Shown: positions 1 to 9,789, numbered from the stretch's first letter. The stretch: DNA of 64,000 bases from Tessaracoccus sp. (GCF_016714275.1 NZ_JADJNP010000001.1:992001-1056000); one strand, 5' to 3'. Made by a program: numbers and translations. Notes: a model not told the origin generated them from the sequence alone.

Positions 1-3000
1 TGGTAGAACCCCGCGGCCACCAGGGAGGGATCGACACCGCGAGCCTCGGCCCAGGCCTGACGGTAGACGGCCAGCTGCAGCGGGTCCGCGGCCGCGTTGC
101 TGGTCTTCCAGTCGACGACGAGGTAGGCGAAGCCATCCTGCCGCCAGTCGTAGACCGCGTCGATCCTTCCGCGCAGCACGACGCCGGCGCGGCGCATCAC
201 GAACGGCACCTCGACGCCCACAGGGCTGAGCGTGGCGAACCGCCCCGCCTCGAACGTGGCCACAAGCCGCGCGAACTCCTCGTCGACGGGCTCGGCGGCT
301 GGAACGAGTTCGTCCAGCGCCGACGGCAACTCGAACCGTTCCTGCAGCCAGGCATGAAACCGGATGCCGAGCCGGGCTTGCGGAGAAGGCCGTCGCGGCA
401 TCCGGCGCAGCAGGGTTCCTGCTAGCTCCTCCGGTGCCTTGCTCAGCGTCATAAGGGCCGTCGCGGAAAGGCCTTCGGGGAGCTCCACCGCCTGGTCCCG
501 ACGGCGCGCGAGCAGCCGGGTGAGGTGGGCCGCCGAGTCGTCCCAAGCCTCGACGCGCGCGGCGTCCCCCTCGGCGACGGTTCCGGACCTCCAGACCCAT
601 GCCTCGGGATCCGCCTGGCGACCTGCTTCGCGCACCAGCGCCGCAGCGTCGCGTCGCGCGGCGAGCACCTCGGGGTTGAGTGCCACCGGCCAGGCGGCGC
701 GCGCCGGCTCGGCAGGCACCGGGTTCTTGTCCTGCCCCCGCGTCGCCGCGTCGAGGAACGCGCCCAGCCGCTCGGCCGCCTCCCTGATCACGGTGAAGTA
801 CGGCGACTCGCGCCGCGGCCGTACGTTCCCCGGCGTCCAGATGTGCGAGGAGGCGATGAGGAGCCGCTTCGCGCGGGTCGCTGCCACGTAGGCCAACCGG
901 TCCTCCGCGAGTCGATGCTCGTCCCTCAACGCCTCCTTGTAGGCCGCGATGCCGTCCTTCGAGTGAACGCCCAGCTGCGGGATCGACGACGCATCGCCGC
1001 GGAGCGGAGCGGGCAAGGTGGACGCCTTTGTCGGCCAGACGCCGGTCCGCGAGTCCGACGGGAAGACCCTGTCGACGAGGCTCGGCAGGTAGACGGTGTC
1101 CCACTCGAGCCCCTTTGCCCGGTGCACGGTCATCAGCTTGACCGAGTCGTCGGCGGAGGGCACGGCCTGCTGGAGCCCCTCGCCGTGCTCCTCCTCAGCG
1201 TCCAGGTAGGCGAGCAGGCCACCGAGGCTGCCGTCACCGTCGACGTCGACATAGCTCGCCACCTCGTCGACGAACCGAGCCACCTGATCGGTGTGACCGC
1301 CCGCCGCCAGGAGCTCCGACTCCAGACCGAGCGTTGCGATCACCCGCGTCACGAGATCCGCCACCGGCTCCCCCGTGTGTCGGCGAAGCCCCGTGAGTTC
1401 GGCGTGGAACCGCGCCAACCGGTGGCGCGCCGCCGCGCTCACAGGGGCATCACCGACGCTAGCTACCGCGTCCAGCAGACAGACCGTCTCACCCGGATCG
1501 GCCTGCGTGACCGCGTGGGCGAGGGCCTCGTCGTACCCCTCCGGGGCAGTCGGGGACTCGGCGAGGGCTCGGGCGCGCGCCCCCAACGCCTCGATGTCGG
1601 CCAGCCCGATGCCCCAGCGCGGTCCGGTGAGGAGGGCTACGACATCGGGATTCGCGGTCACGTCGTCGAGAATGCGCAGCGTCGAGACAATGGGGGCGAT
1701 CTCCGGCAGCCCCAGCAGGCCGCCCAAGCCGACGATCTCGACGGGGACGCCCCGCTCCCGCAGCGCCTCGAAGATCGGCGAGAGCGCCGCGTTGCGGCGC
1801 ACGAGCACCGCCTGCTCACGCCACGACGTGCCGCGCTCGTGCTGCGCCACCACGGTCTCCGCCAGCCAGTCGACTTCGTCGCGGAAGGTGTCGAAGACCG
1901 CCGCCGCCACGGCCCCGGCCGGGGCGCCGTCGGGAGCGACGAGCGCCACCCCCTGCTCGCCCGGGGCCGCGCTGAGCCCGGCCGCGAGGCTGTTGCCGAC
2001 GTCGAGGATGCGGTGTCCGCTGCGGCGGTTGATGCTGAGCGTCTGCCGGTCGGCGGGCGCGCCGTCGGAGCGCCGGAACTGGAGCGGGAACTCGAGGATG
2101 TTGCCCGTGGCGGCGCCGCGCCAGCCGTATATCGCCTGGTAGGGGTCGCCGACGGCTGTGACGGGAAACCCCAGCGCGGAGGAGCCGACGGGGCCGGTGA
2201 ACAGTTCCCGCAACAGCCGCGCCTGCGCCGCGGAGGTGTCCTGGTACTCGTCGAGAAGCACGACAGAGAACCGCTGCCGCAGCTCTTCGCCGACCTGCGG
2301 CACGAGCGTCACGAGCCGGACGGCCTCGCGCAGTTGGTCAGCGAACTCTACGACGCCCAGGCCCCGCTTCAGCTCCTGATAGTCCTCGACGAGCCCGAGC
2401 AGCTCCTCACGCTCCGCCGTCGCCGCGAGCGCCATCTCGACGTCCTTGTACGGCTTGCCGCGCCACAACGGGGCGGCAGCAAAGCGCGCGGCCGCCGCGT
2501 CGTCGAAACGGCGCACCTGATCCGGCGTCACGAGATGGGACTGAAGTTCAGCATCAAGGGAGAGCACGCGCTCGGGGATGGAATGGTGGGACAGCCGGCT
2601 GAGTTGCCGGAACGGCCCCGGCGCGTTGGCCACGACGCGGGTCGCGAGCCGGAACCGGCTGGCGCCGGTGATCATGACCGGTTCGTGGTCGATGCCCACC
2701 CGGATGCCGAACTCGCTCACCAGGCGCGCCGCGAACGAGTCGTAGGTCATGACGAGCTCCGCGCCCTGGCCCTCCTGGCCGTCGAGCACGCCGGCGCGGT
2801 CGAGGGCCGAGGCGACGCGTGCGGCCAGCTCCGCGGCAGCCTTCCGCGTGAACGTGAGCCCGAGTACCTGGTCTGGGCGGACCTGGCCAGTTCCCACGAG
2901 CCACACGACCCGTGCCGCCATCACCGTCGTCTTCCCGCTACCCGCCCCTGCGATGATGACGGCGGGTTCCAGCGGTGCGGTGATGGCGGAGAGCTGTTCG

Positions 3001-3080
3001 TCCGAGAACGGGATCTGCAGGGCGTCGACGAGCTGCCCCGCGGTGCGGAGTCCGTGGCGGTGTAGCGGCAGGACAGTCAT
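1..3080 (-). CDS. adnB: AdnB-like UvrD/RecB helicase-nuclease subunit (3' end outside window)
   Basis: This is the motor-nuclease partner of the gene at 3080-6175; together they should form an AdnAB-type complex that resects double-strand breaks. The minus strand translates without a stop from ATG at 3080 to the window edge, so the C-terminus is missing. Visible in order are Walker A (GAGSGKTT) near residue 40, a Walker B DEYQD box, UvrD motifs such as AVGDPYQAIYGWRG and VHRAKGLEWD, and close to the edge a RecB-family nuclease motif (VVDWKTS) followed by LQLAVYRQAW. The intact DEYQD suggests this is the active motor, as known for AdnB. Its start overlaps the adnA stop by one base (TGATG), implying translational coupling. 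A UvrD paralogue outside AdnAB is the less likely alternative. Confidence 0.9.
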   Translation of the reverse strand, partial: MTVLPLHRHGLRTAGQLVDALQIPFSDEQLSAITAPLEPAVIIAGAGSGKTTVMAARVVWLVGTGQVRPDQVLGLTFTRKAAAELAARVASALDRAGVLDGQEGQGAELVMTYDSFAARLVSEFGIRVGIDHEPVMITGASRFRLATRVVANAPGPFRQLSRLSHHSIPERVLSLDAELQSHLVTPDQVRRFDDAAAARFAAAPLWRGKPYKDVEMALAATAEREELLGLVEDYQELKRGLGVVEFADQLREAVRLVTLVPQVGEELRQRFSVVLLDEYQDTSAAQARLLRELFTGPVGSSALGFPVTAVGDPYQAIYGWRGAATGNILEFPLQFRRSDGAPADRQTLSINRRSGHRILDVGNSLAAGLSAAPGEQGVALVAPDGAPAGAVAAAVFDTFRDEVDWLAETVVAQHERGTSWREQAVLVRRNAALSPIFEALRERGVPVEIVGLGGLLGLPEIAPIVSTLRILDDVTANPDVVALLTGPRWGIGLADIEALGARARALAESPTAPEGYDEALAHAVTQADPGETVCLLDAVASVGDAPVSAAARHRLARFHAELTGLRRHTGEPVADLVTRVIATLGLESELLAAGGHTDQVARFVDEVASYVDVDGDGSLGGLLAYLDAEEEHGEGLQQAVPSADDSVKLMTVHRAKGLEWDTVYLPSLVDRVFPSDSRTGVWPTKASTLPAPLRGDASSIPQLGVHSKDGIAAYKEALRDEHRLAEDRLAYVAATRAKRLLIASSHIWTPGNVRPRRESPYFTVIREAAERLGAFLDAATRGQDKNPVPAEPARAAWPVALNPEVLAARRDAAALVREAGRQADPEAWVWRSGTVAEGDAARVEAWDDSAAHLTRLLARRRDQAVELPEGLSATALMTLSKAPEELAGTLLRRMPRRPSPQARLGIRFHAWLQERFELPSALDELVPAAEPVDEEFARLVATFEAGRFATLSPVGVEVPFVMRRAGVVLRGRIDAVYDWRQDGFAYLVVDWKTSNAAADPLQLAVYRQAWAEARGVDPSLVAAGFY

Positions 3081-6000
3081 CAGGCGACGCCTCCCACGTC
3101 CTGGAGGGCCGGGCACGACGCGGCGAACGGGCAGTAGCGGCAGGCCCCGCACTCGATCGCCTCGAACGCTCCCGAGGCGATGATGTCGACGGCGGCAGCG
3201 AGCCGGTCATGCACCCAAGTGGGGCCGACGGCCAACTCCTCGCCGTCGAGCTGGGGCTTGTCGTCGATGCTCGGCTGGCTGACCAGCGCGGGGAGGGCCT
3301 CGCCGTGGCGCACATAGGCCAGCGCAGGGGCGGCGACCGCCCGCGTGCCCGGGGCCACGTCGTCGAAGCCGCCGAGGCTGGCGGCCAGCTGATAGACGCC
3401 GAGCTGGGGATGCGCGGCGACATCTGCCTCGCGCAGCGCGCGCCTGCCGGTCTTGAGGTCGACGACGCGCAGCCTGCCGTCGGGCTGCTGCTCGAGGCGA
3501 TCGACCGCGCCGACCAACACCACCTCGCGGCCGCCCACCATCATGGGGACCCGGAACTGCTTCTCGACGGCGAGCAACTCGCCAGGGACGGAGTCCTGAT
3601 AGGCGGCGAGCCGGTCGATCGCCTGCCCGATCTCGACCCGCTCCGTGGCCGACAACCATTCGGCCTCGAAGGGAATCTGGGCCCAGACCCGGTCGAGACG
3701 CTCGTGCATCTCCTCCGCGGAAAGCGACTCCTGCGCCGCCTCGGACGCGATGAGGTGCACCACGTCCCCCACCGACGCACGCGATGCCCGGCCGCCTTCG
3801 GCGCGGGCACGGCGGCTGAGGAACCAGCGCCGCGGGCATTCCAACAGCGCCTCCAGCGACGATCCGGTGATGTGGATGGGTCCGTCGTTCCCGGATGCCG
3901 GACCGCCCGTCTGCTCGTCAGCGGCCCACCACGACGCCGGATCCGCGCCGGGAAAGCCGTGCGACCCGTCCGCGGCCCTGACATCGGCGAGCCGCGCCAG
4001 GCGAGCGGCCGCAGCGCGCCGCAACCCGGGCGAGGCCGACTCGTCAGCGAGGGTCCTGCGCAGTTCGCCGACGAGGGCGGCGGCGCTGAGCAGCAACTCC
4101 GGCCGCCCATACACCCGTTCGACCGGCAGGCCCAGCTCCGCGAGAAAGCGCGACGGCCGGCCGCCCTCGCCGTCGACGCCCTGCACGGCGCTGACGCTGA
4201 GGCCGGAGCGGGCGCGCGAACACGCCACGTAGAAAAGCTGGCGCTCCGTCACCAGGTGCGCGAGCGGCGACGGCGGCAGCAGCGCCTCGCGCGTGATGCG
4301 CTCCGCGTCGAGGAGCAGCCCCGAGCGCAGGAGCCGCGGCCACAGGCCCTCCTGCACCCCGATCAGCCAGGCGCGTTCCCACTCGACGCCTCGCGTCCGG
4401 TGAGCCGTGACGACGCGGACGCCGCGGGCCTCCGCGCTCAGCTCACGCCCCGTGTCGGCAGGGATCTCCTGGGCGGCGACCTCAGACAGCAGCGTGGCCG
4501 CGCCGGAGGCGCCGCGGAGGTCATCCGCCCGGGCGGCGACCTCGAACAGCTCCACCATCGCGTCGAGGTCGGCGTCGGCGCGGCGCATGCCCCGCAGCGC
4601 CTGCTCCCTCAGGCGCGCGGGCCAGTCCGTACCATCCCACAACTCCCACAGCGCCACCTGTACCTCGGCCCCTGCGTCGAGCAGCGCCGCGGACCTGCTC
4701 AGCAGCGCCGCCAGCGCGTGAGCGGCCTCCGCCTCCGGCCCCGTGACCTCGTCCAGGAGCTCAGGCTCCCCCAGACACCTTCCCAGCAGCACCGCCGATG
4801 TGCCCTCGGCGCGGTGCCGGGCCAGCAACCTGCGCCCCAGTTCGCGCTGCGCCACGCCGTCGAGGCCCCCGAGCGGCGATGCGAGCAGCTGCCGTGCCTC
4901 CTCCGCCTCCGGGCGACCTCCGCGGGCGGCCACGCCCAGGGCGAGCAGGAGGGTCGCCACTGCAGGCTGCTCCGCCAGCGCGATCTCGTCGCCTGAGACG
5001 TCCACGGGCACCCCCAGCCGCACCAGCTCCTTCGCGACGGCCGCGAGCTGCCCCCGTCCCGCGCGGGTCACCACCGCCATCTCGGACCAGGCAAGGCCGC
5101 CCCTCGTCGCGGCCTCCCGCAGCTCCGCCGCGACGTGCGCGAGCTCCGCCGACGAGTCGTCGAACACGCGCACCCGGACCTCTCCGCCCAGGGTGGTCGC
5201 CGACGGCGCGGGCGCCGCTCCATGCGCCCCCAGGCGGGCGTCGAGCGCGGCCAGCGCCCCGGCTACCACCGTCCGGGAGCGGTGCCCCGCCGTCAACGCC
5301 TGTACTTCGGCCCCGGGAAGCCCCGCGAGGTCCGAGAGCGCGTCAGCGCTCGCCCCGCGGTAGCCGCCGATGCGTTGGTGCGGATCGCCTAGGGCAACGA
5401 CGGGGAGGCCGGCTCGAGCGAGATCCGCGATGAGCCCGGTCTGTGCGGAGTCGAGCTCGTGCGCATCGTCGACGATCACAGCGTCGAAGGACGCGGCGAC
5501 GCCTGCACCCACGTCAGGCTCCGTCAACAGCAGGCGGGTGCGGTAGATGAGTTCCGCGTAGTCGAGGTGGCCCGAGAAGTCGCCCACCGTCAGGTACAAC
5601 TCCATGAACCGCGCGGCGGCGAGGAAGCCCTCGTCACCCGCCTCGCGCGCGAGCGTCTCCATCGCCTCGGCGTCGAGCGACAGCTGCCGCGCCCGCGCGA
5701 GCACGTCGCGTAGCTGGCGCGCGAACGCCCGCGTGCCGACGGCGTCCCCGAGCGACTCCGGCCACTGCCCCCCCGGCAGCCCGCCGAGTAGCTCCCGGAT
5801 GCGCGCCTCTTGCTCCGGCGCCCTCAGCAGTGTCCACCCGCCCTCATCGTGGGGCCAGTATCGCCGCATCAGCCCGAGCGCGAGACCATGCACCGTCGTC
5901 ACGTGCGGCGAGGTCTGCGCGCCGGCGACCTGGCGCGCGATGTCGCGCCGCAGTGCCTGAGCCGCCGGACGAGAGTGGGCGAGCACGATCACCCGGTCAA

Positions 6001-6175
6001 GTGAGCTTCCCGCCGCCACGCGGCGGACGGCGGCGGCAGCCGCGACGATCGACTTCCCCGTTCCCGGCCCAGCGAGAACCACCCGCACGCCGGTGCCCAG
6101 TCCTGCTGCGGCGTCCTGCTCGGGCGTCAGTTCCGGCACGCGGATGTGCCGCGGGGGAAGGAACTGGAAGCTCAT
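3080..6175 (-). CDS. adnA: AdnA-like helicase-nuclease subunit with C-terminal Fe-S nuclease
   Basis: First gene of the adnAB pair, about 1031 residues. The N-terminal motor has Walker A (GPGTGKS) but a degenerate Walker B (VIVDDAHELD instead of DEXQD), the asymmetry known for AdnA. The C-terminal third carries a RecB-type nuclease (VVDLKTG, then QLGVYQLA). Four cysteines surround it, one in LLECPRRW and three in CGACRYCPFAASC at the extreme C-terminus, as expected for the Fe-S nuclease subdomain of AdnA. I chose ATG at 6175, with GGGAG four bases upstream. An in-frame GTG at 6211 would add 12 residues. It is divergent from the polymerase gene at 6232, with under 60 bp between them. Confidence 0.9.
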   Translation of the reverse strand: MSFQFLPPRHIRVPELTPEQDAAAGLGTGVRVVLAGPGTGKSIVAAAAAVRRVAAGSSLDRVIVLAHSRPAAQALRRDIARQVAGAQTSPHVTTVHGLALGLMRRYWPHDEGGWTLLRAPEQEARIRELLGGLPGGQWPESLGDAVGTRAFARQLRDVLARARQLSLDAEAMETLAREAGDEGFLAAARFMELYLTVGDFSGHLDYAELIYRTRLLLTEPDVGAGVAASFDAVIVDDAHELDSAQTGLIADLARAGLPVVALGDPHQRIGGYRGASADALSDLAGLPGAEVQALTAGHRSRTVVAGALAALDARLGAHGAAPAPSATTLGGEVRVRVFDDSSAELAHVAAELREAATRGGLAWSEMAVVTRAGRGQLAAVAKELVRLGVPVDVSGDEIALAEQPAVATLLLALGVAARGGRPEAEEARQLLASPLGGLDGVAQRELGRRLLARHRAEGTSAVLLGRCLGEPELLDEVTGPEAEAAHALAALLSRSAALLDAGAEVQVALWELWDGTDWPARLREQALRGMRRADADLDAMVELFEVAARADDLRGASGAATLLSEVAAQEIPADTGRELSAEARGVRVVTAHRTRGVEWERAWLIGVQEGLWPRLLRSGLLLDAERITREALLPPSPLAHLVTERQLFYVACSRARSGLSVSAVQGVDGEGGRPSRFLAELGLPVERVYGRPELLLSAAALVGELRRTLADESASPGLRRAAAARLARLADVRAADGSHGFPGADPASWWAADEQTGGPASGNDGPIHITGSSLEALLECPRRWFLSRRARAEGGRASRASVGDVVHLIASEAAQESLSAEEMHERLDRVWAQIPFEAEWLSATERVEIGQAIDRLAAYQDSVPGELLAVEKQFRVPMMVGGREVVLVGAVDRLEQQPDGRLRVVDLKTGRRALREADVAAHPQLGVYQLAASLGGFDDVAPGTRAVAAPALAYVRHGEALPALVSQPSIDDKPQLDGEELAVGPTWVHDRLAAAVDIIASGAFEAIECGACRYCPFAASCPALQDVGGVA

Positions 6176-6231
6176 GCTCCCGATGGTTCCACCTGCCACC
6201 GACAATTTCACATCCGTGCAAAGCTGAGCAC

Positions 6232-7167
6232 ATGCCGGAACGCATAGCGACCGAGGTCGACGGGGTCTCTCTGACGCTGACTCACCTTGAGCGCCCCCTG
6301 TTCCGGGGAGGCTTCAGCAAGGGCGAGCTCATCTCGTACTACCTGGAGGTCTCCGACGCGCTCCTGCCCCATCTCGCCGACCGCGCGGTCACCCGCGTCC
6401 GGTTCCCTGAGGGCACGACGAAGGAGGGCTTCTACGAGAAAAACCTCCCGGGAGGTGCGCCGTCGTGGGTGCAGACCATCCCTGTCGCGACCAGCACGGG
6501 CACCGTCGACTACGCCGCGGCCGACGGCAGGCCCGCCCTCGTCTGGCTGGCGAACCTCGCCGCCATCGAGCTGCACACGCCGCAATGGCGCACGACCGAG
6601 GCGACGCGCGGACCCGACGGCATCATCATCGAAGGTGAGGAGGAGCCGCAGGCCATGACGCTCATCGTGGATCTCGACCCCGGCCCGGGGGTCACACCCG
6701 CCGACTCGGCGAAGGCAGCGCTACTCGCCGCGACCACCCTCGCGGAGCTCGGCCTGGAAGCGCATCCCAAGTCGTCGGGGAACAAGGGCCTCCAGCTGGG
6801 CGTGGGGATCGCGCCGACGCCCTGCTCCGAGGTGTTCCGGTTCGCGCAGGGACTCGCGAAGCATCTCGCGCGGGAGCATCCGACGGTCTTCACGGCCACC
6901 ATGGCGAAGGAGGCTCGGCCCAGGCTGGTGTTCGTCGACTACTCCCAGAACCTCGCAGCGCGCAACACCGTCGCGCCGTACTCCGTGCGTGGATTGGGGG
7001 CGCCGCAGGTCTCTACGCCGCTGACTTGGGACGAGATCGCCGCGCTGCGTCCGAACTCCCAGCTCGGACTCTCTCCCACGAGCGTGTGCGAGCGGCTGCA
7101 GGAGCACGGCGATCTGTGGCAGGCTGTGCTGACAGCGACCGCCGTTCTGCCCGATCCCCCGAGCTGA
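6232..7167 (+). CDS. Stand-alone LigD-type polymerase/primase domain (Prim-PolD)
   Basis: About 311 residues forming only the polymerase domain of LigD, without ligase or phosphoesterase modules. Such PolDom enzymes add ribonucleotides or fill gaps during non-homologous end joining. Visible motifs are the metal-binding pair in LIVDLDPGPG (DXD), the SGNKGLQLGV motif II (the usual SGxxGxH has Gln in place of His here) and VFVDYSQN with the third acidic residue. It starts divergently from adnA at ATG 6232 with only a weak ribosome-binding site, and it ends 28 bases before the PP2C gene. A ku gene lies 26 kb away at 32.1-32.9 kb and no LigD ligase gene is in this window. The Gln change could affect triphosphate binding or could simply be a subfamily trait. 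Confidence 0.85.
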   Translation: MPERIATEVDGVSLTLTHLERPLFRGGFSKGELISYYLEVSDALLPHLADRAVTRVRFPEGTTKEGFYEKNLPGGAPSWVQTIPVATSTGTVDYAAADGRPALVWLANLAAIELHTPQWRTTEATRGPDGIIIEGEEEPQAMTLIVDLDPGPGVTPADSAKAALLAATTLAELGLEAHPKSSGNKGLQLGVGIAPTPCSEVFRFAQGLAKHLAREHPTVFTATMAKEARPRLVFVDYSQNLAARNTVAPYSVRGLGAPQVSTPLTWDEIAALRPNSQLGLSPTSVCERLQEHGDLWQAVLTATAVLPDPPS

Positions 7168-7195
7168 TAGAACGGCCGGCACGAAGGGAGGATCG

Positions 7196-7984
7196 ATGAC
7201 CGACCCCGCCTCGCCCGCCCGCGCCCACTACGTCCTCTCCCCCGCCCCGTGGATCGGTGGATGCAGCGACATCGGCCTACGGCACGCCACGAACCAGGAC
7301 GCGATGTCGCTGGCCGCCCGCGAGGTGGCGGGGAGAACCGCCATCGCGGTCATCTCCGACGGCGTGACCACCGCGCCCGGGGCCGAAGAAGCCTCACGAC
7401 TCGCCGCGGAGGCCGCCGCCCATCGCCTCGTCGACCTGCTGGACAGGGGTGAGTCGCCCTCAGCCGCGCTGCCCGACGCGTTCGACACCGCGAACTCCGC
7501 CGTCATCGCGGACCGCGAGTACCCGTCGGCCTGCACGCTGGTGGCGGCGGTCGTCCAAGGGGCGACCATCACCGTCGGCAGCGTCGGCGATTCACGCGCC
7601 TACTGGTTCGGCGACGACGGCGCCAAGGGCCAGCTCTCGACCGACGACTCCATGGCCCAGGCCCGCATCCTGCTCGGCATGACCCGCGAGGAGGCGGAGC
7701 AGTCGATCCAGGCCCACGCCATCACTCGCTGGCTGGGCCGCGACTCCACCGACTGGGCGCCCGGGGTCGTCGAGTTCACCCCCGACGGCGACGGCTGGCT
7801 CCTGCTCTGCTCGGACGGTCTATGGAACTACGCCAGCTCCCCGGATGAGCTCGCCGCCGTGTTCGCCGAGCGCGCTGCAGGCGCACCCACTCCCGCATCT
7901 GGCGCGGAGGCTCTCGCCGCATGGGCGAACGCCCAAGGCGGCCGTGACAACGTCACCGTCGTCCTCGCCCGCATCACGCGCTGA
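7196..7984 (+). CDS. PP2C-family serine/threonine protein phosphatase
   Basis: A 262-residue protein with the PP2C order of motifs: an N-terminal GLRHATNQDA (equivalent of RxxNED), AVISDGV near residue 52, VGSVGDSRAYW near 125, LLCSDGLWNY near 203 and GGRDNVTVVL at the C-terminus. The aspartates that hold the two metal ions are present, so it should be active. The usual DGMGG loop is DGVTT, seen in regulatory PP2C branches. There is no transmembrane segment, so it is cytosolic. A strong Shine-Dalgarno (GGGAGG) precedes ATG 7196. No Ser/Thr kinase lies in the window, so its substrate is unknown. Confidence 0.85.
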   Translation: MTDPASPARAHYVLSPAPWIGGCSDIGLRHATNQDAMSLAAREVAGRTAIAVISDGVTTAPGAEEASRLAAEAAAHRLVDLLDRGESPSAALPDAFDTANSAVIADREYPSACTLVAAVVQGATITVGSVGDSRAYWFGDDGAKGQLSTDDSMAQARILLGMTREEAEQSIQAHAITRWLGRDSTDWAPGVVEFTPDGDGWLLLCSDGLWNYASSPDELAAVFAERAAGAPTPASGAEALAAWANAQGGRDNVTVVLARITR

Positions 7985-8020
7985 GCGAAACCACTTCCGC
8001 CAGCCACTAAGGTTGCCGAC

Positions 8021-8245
8021 ATGGAGATCAAGATCGGCATCACGAACATCGCGCGCGAGGTCACTTTCGAGAGTGACGCCACCCCGGACGAGGTGGCGGA
8101 GAAGGTGCGCGCGGCCGTGGCCGAGTCGTCCCTGCTTGACCTGACCGACGACAAGGGTCGCCGCATCCTGGTCCCCGGAGAGCGCCTCGGCTACGTCGAC
8201 CTCGGCAGCCCGACGGCGCGCGCCGTCGGCTTCGGCGCCGTCTGA
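8021..8245 (+). CDS. DUF3107 small protein
   Basis: A 74-residue acidic protein beginning MEIKIGITNIAREVTFESD. It matches the actinobacterial DUF3107 pattern (an IGxxxxxRE start, an EVAEKVRAA middle and a RRILVPGERLGYVD end). No function is established for this family. It has no membrane segment or cysteine. It follows the PP2C gene by 36 bases and precedes the DEAD-box helicase by about 90 bases on the same strand. Family assignment is from memory of the pattern. Confidence 0.75.
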   Translation: MEIKIGITNIAREVTFESDATPDEVAEKVRAAVAESSLLDLTDDKGRRILVPGERLGYVDLGSPTARAVGFGAV

Positions 8246-8334
8246 GATAGACTCGCTCCTTGGCGGGCCGACAGCGCCCGACTCCGGCTGCGCCCGGCGC
8301 GCCGTGAGTTCCATCTCAGAGGAGTGAGAGAACC

Positions 8335-9789
8335 CTGAGCGACAACGAGATTTCGGCTGACGAGACGTTCGCCGACCTTGGCGTGAACGAGTCCATCACC
8401 TCGGCCCTTGCCGAGGTGGGCATCGTCCACCCCTTCGCCATTCAAGCCCTAGCCATTCCCTTGGCCCTCAGCGGCACCGACCTGATCGGCCAGGCCCGCA
8501 CCGGAACCGGCAAGACGCTCGCGTTCGGCGTGAGCCTGCTGCACCGCATGGTGACCCTCTCCGACGGTGTGAAGCCGACGCACGGCAAGCCACGCGCGCT
8601 GATCGTCTGCCCCACGCGCGAGCTGGCGCTGCAGGTGGGCCGCGACCTCGACGTCGCGGGCGCCCACCTCAAGATGCGCGTGCTCACCATCTACGGCGGC
8701 ACCAGCTACGACGACCAGCTAGGGCCCCTTGAGAAGGGCATCGACATCGCGGTCGGCACCCCCGGACGCCTGCTCGACCTCGCCGACCGCGGCGCGCTCG
8801 ACCTCAGCGAGATCCAGATTCTCGTGCTCGACGAGGCCGACGAGATGCTGGACCTCGGCTTCCTGCCAGACATCGAGCGGCTGCTCCGCAAGACGCCGGC
8901 CTCGCGCCAGACGATGCTGTTCTCCGCGACGATGCCCGCCCCCATCTTGGCCCTTGCCCGCGCCACACTGAACAAGCCCATCAACATCCGCGCCGAGGGG
9001 CACGATGCCCAGATGACGGTGCCGGACATCACGCAGTTCGTCTACCAGGCGCACGACCTCGACAAGCCGGAGATCGTCGGACGCCTCCTGCAGGGCACGG
9101 AGACGACGAAGGTCATGATCTTCTGCCGCACCAAGCGGGCGGCGCAGCGGCTGACCGACGAGCTGGTCGACCGCGGCTTCCCGGCCGCCGCCATCCACGG
9201 CGACCTCAACCAGCAGGCGCGCGAGCGGGCGTTGAAGAAGTTCCGCTCCGGCTCCGTGTCCGTCCTCGTCGCCACAGACGTCGCAGCTCGCGGCATCGAC
9301 ATCACCGGCGTCAGCCACGTGATCAACTACGAGTGCCCGGACAATGACGCTGCCTACGTGCACCGGATCGGGCGTACCGGCCGCGCCGGCAACACCGGTA
9401 TCGCGGTGACGCTCGTGGACTGGGCGGACCTGCACCGCTGGAAGCTGATCAACCAGGCGCTGAACCTGGACCATGCGGAGCCTGCCGAGACCTACTCGAC
9501 GTCGCCGCACCTGTTCGCCGACCTGAGCATCCCCGCGGGTACGAAGGGCCGGCTGCCCGGCACGAAGGACCGTTCCGCCGAGCGTCGCGCCGAGCGCATC
9601 GAGAAGGAGGAGCGGCGCCACCGCCGCAGCGAGTCTTCCGCCGAGGGCGCAGAGAGCCGTCGGCGCCGTCGCCGCGCCACGGAGTCCGCTGGCGATCATC
9701 CCGCGGAGAGCGCTGGCGAGCCGGCGGCGAAGCCGCGCCGTCGTCGCCGTCGCACGCGCGCCGGCGTGGAGGTCCCCAAGGAAGCCTGA
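8335..9789 (+). CDS. DEAD-box ATP-dependent RNA helicase, probable CTG start
   Basis: RNA helicase with all core motifs: a Q motif (HPFAIQALAIPLALSG), motif I ARTGTGKT, motif II DEAD inside VLDEADEMLDLGF, motif III SAT, and motif VI HRIGRTGRAG. A tail of about 100 Arg/Lys/Glu-rich residues follows, typical of actinobacterial RNA-binding extensions. The first conventional start, GTG at 8383, has no ribosome-binding site and cuts into the conserved TFADLGV segment that precedes the Q motif. Sixteen codons upstream, CTG at 8335 is preceded by GAGGAG with a 10-base spacer, and the frame closes at a stop at 8305. I therefore place the start at CTG 8335 (484 residues). RNA unwinding in ribosome assembly or decay is the likely role. 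Confidence 0.9.
   Translation: MSDNEISADETFADLGVNESITSALAEVGIVHPFAIQALAIPLALSGTDLIGQARTGTGKTLAFGVSLLHRMVTLSDGVKPTHGKPRALIVCPTRELALQVGRDLDVAGAHLKMRVLTIYGGTSYDDQLGPLEKGIDIAVGTPGRLLDLADRGALDLSEIQILVLDEADEMLDLGFLPDIERLLRKTPASRQTMLFSATMPAPILALARATLNKPINIRAEGHDAQMTVPDITQFVYQAHDLDKPEIVGRLLQGTETTKVMIFCRTKRAAQRLTDELVDRGFPAAAIHGDLNQQARERALKKFRSGSVSVLVATDVAARGIDITGVSHVINYECPDNDAAYVHRIGRTGRAGNTGIAVTLVDWADLHRWKLINQALNLDHAEPAETYSTSPHLFADLSIPAGTKGRLPGTKDRSAERRAERIEKEERRHRRSESSAEGAESRRRRRRATESAGDHPAESAGEPAAKPRRRRRRTRAGVEVPKEA

Noticed and set aside
525..3065. Very long plus-strand open frame opposite the adnB gene
   Set aside because: Arg/Ala/Pro-rich translation without any family motif; the minus strand encodes a clear UvrD/RecB protein in the same place.
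6176..6211. GTG 6211 as the adnA start
   Set aside because: The 12 added residues lack family character and ATG 6175 has a closer purine-rich site; it remains possible.
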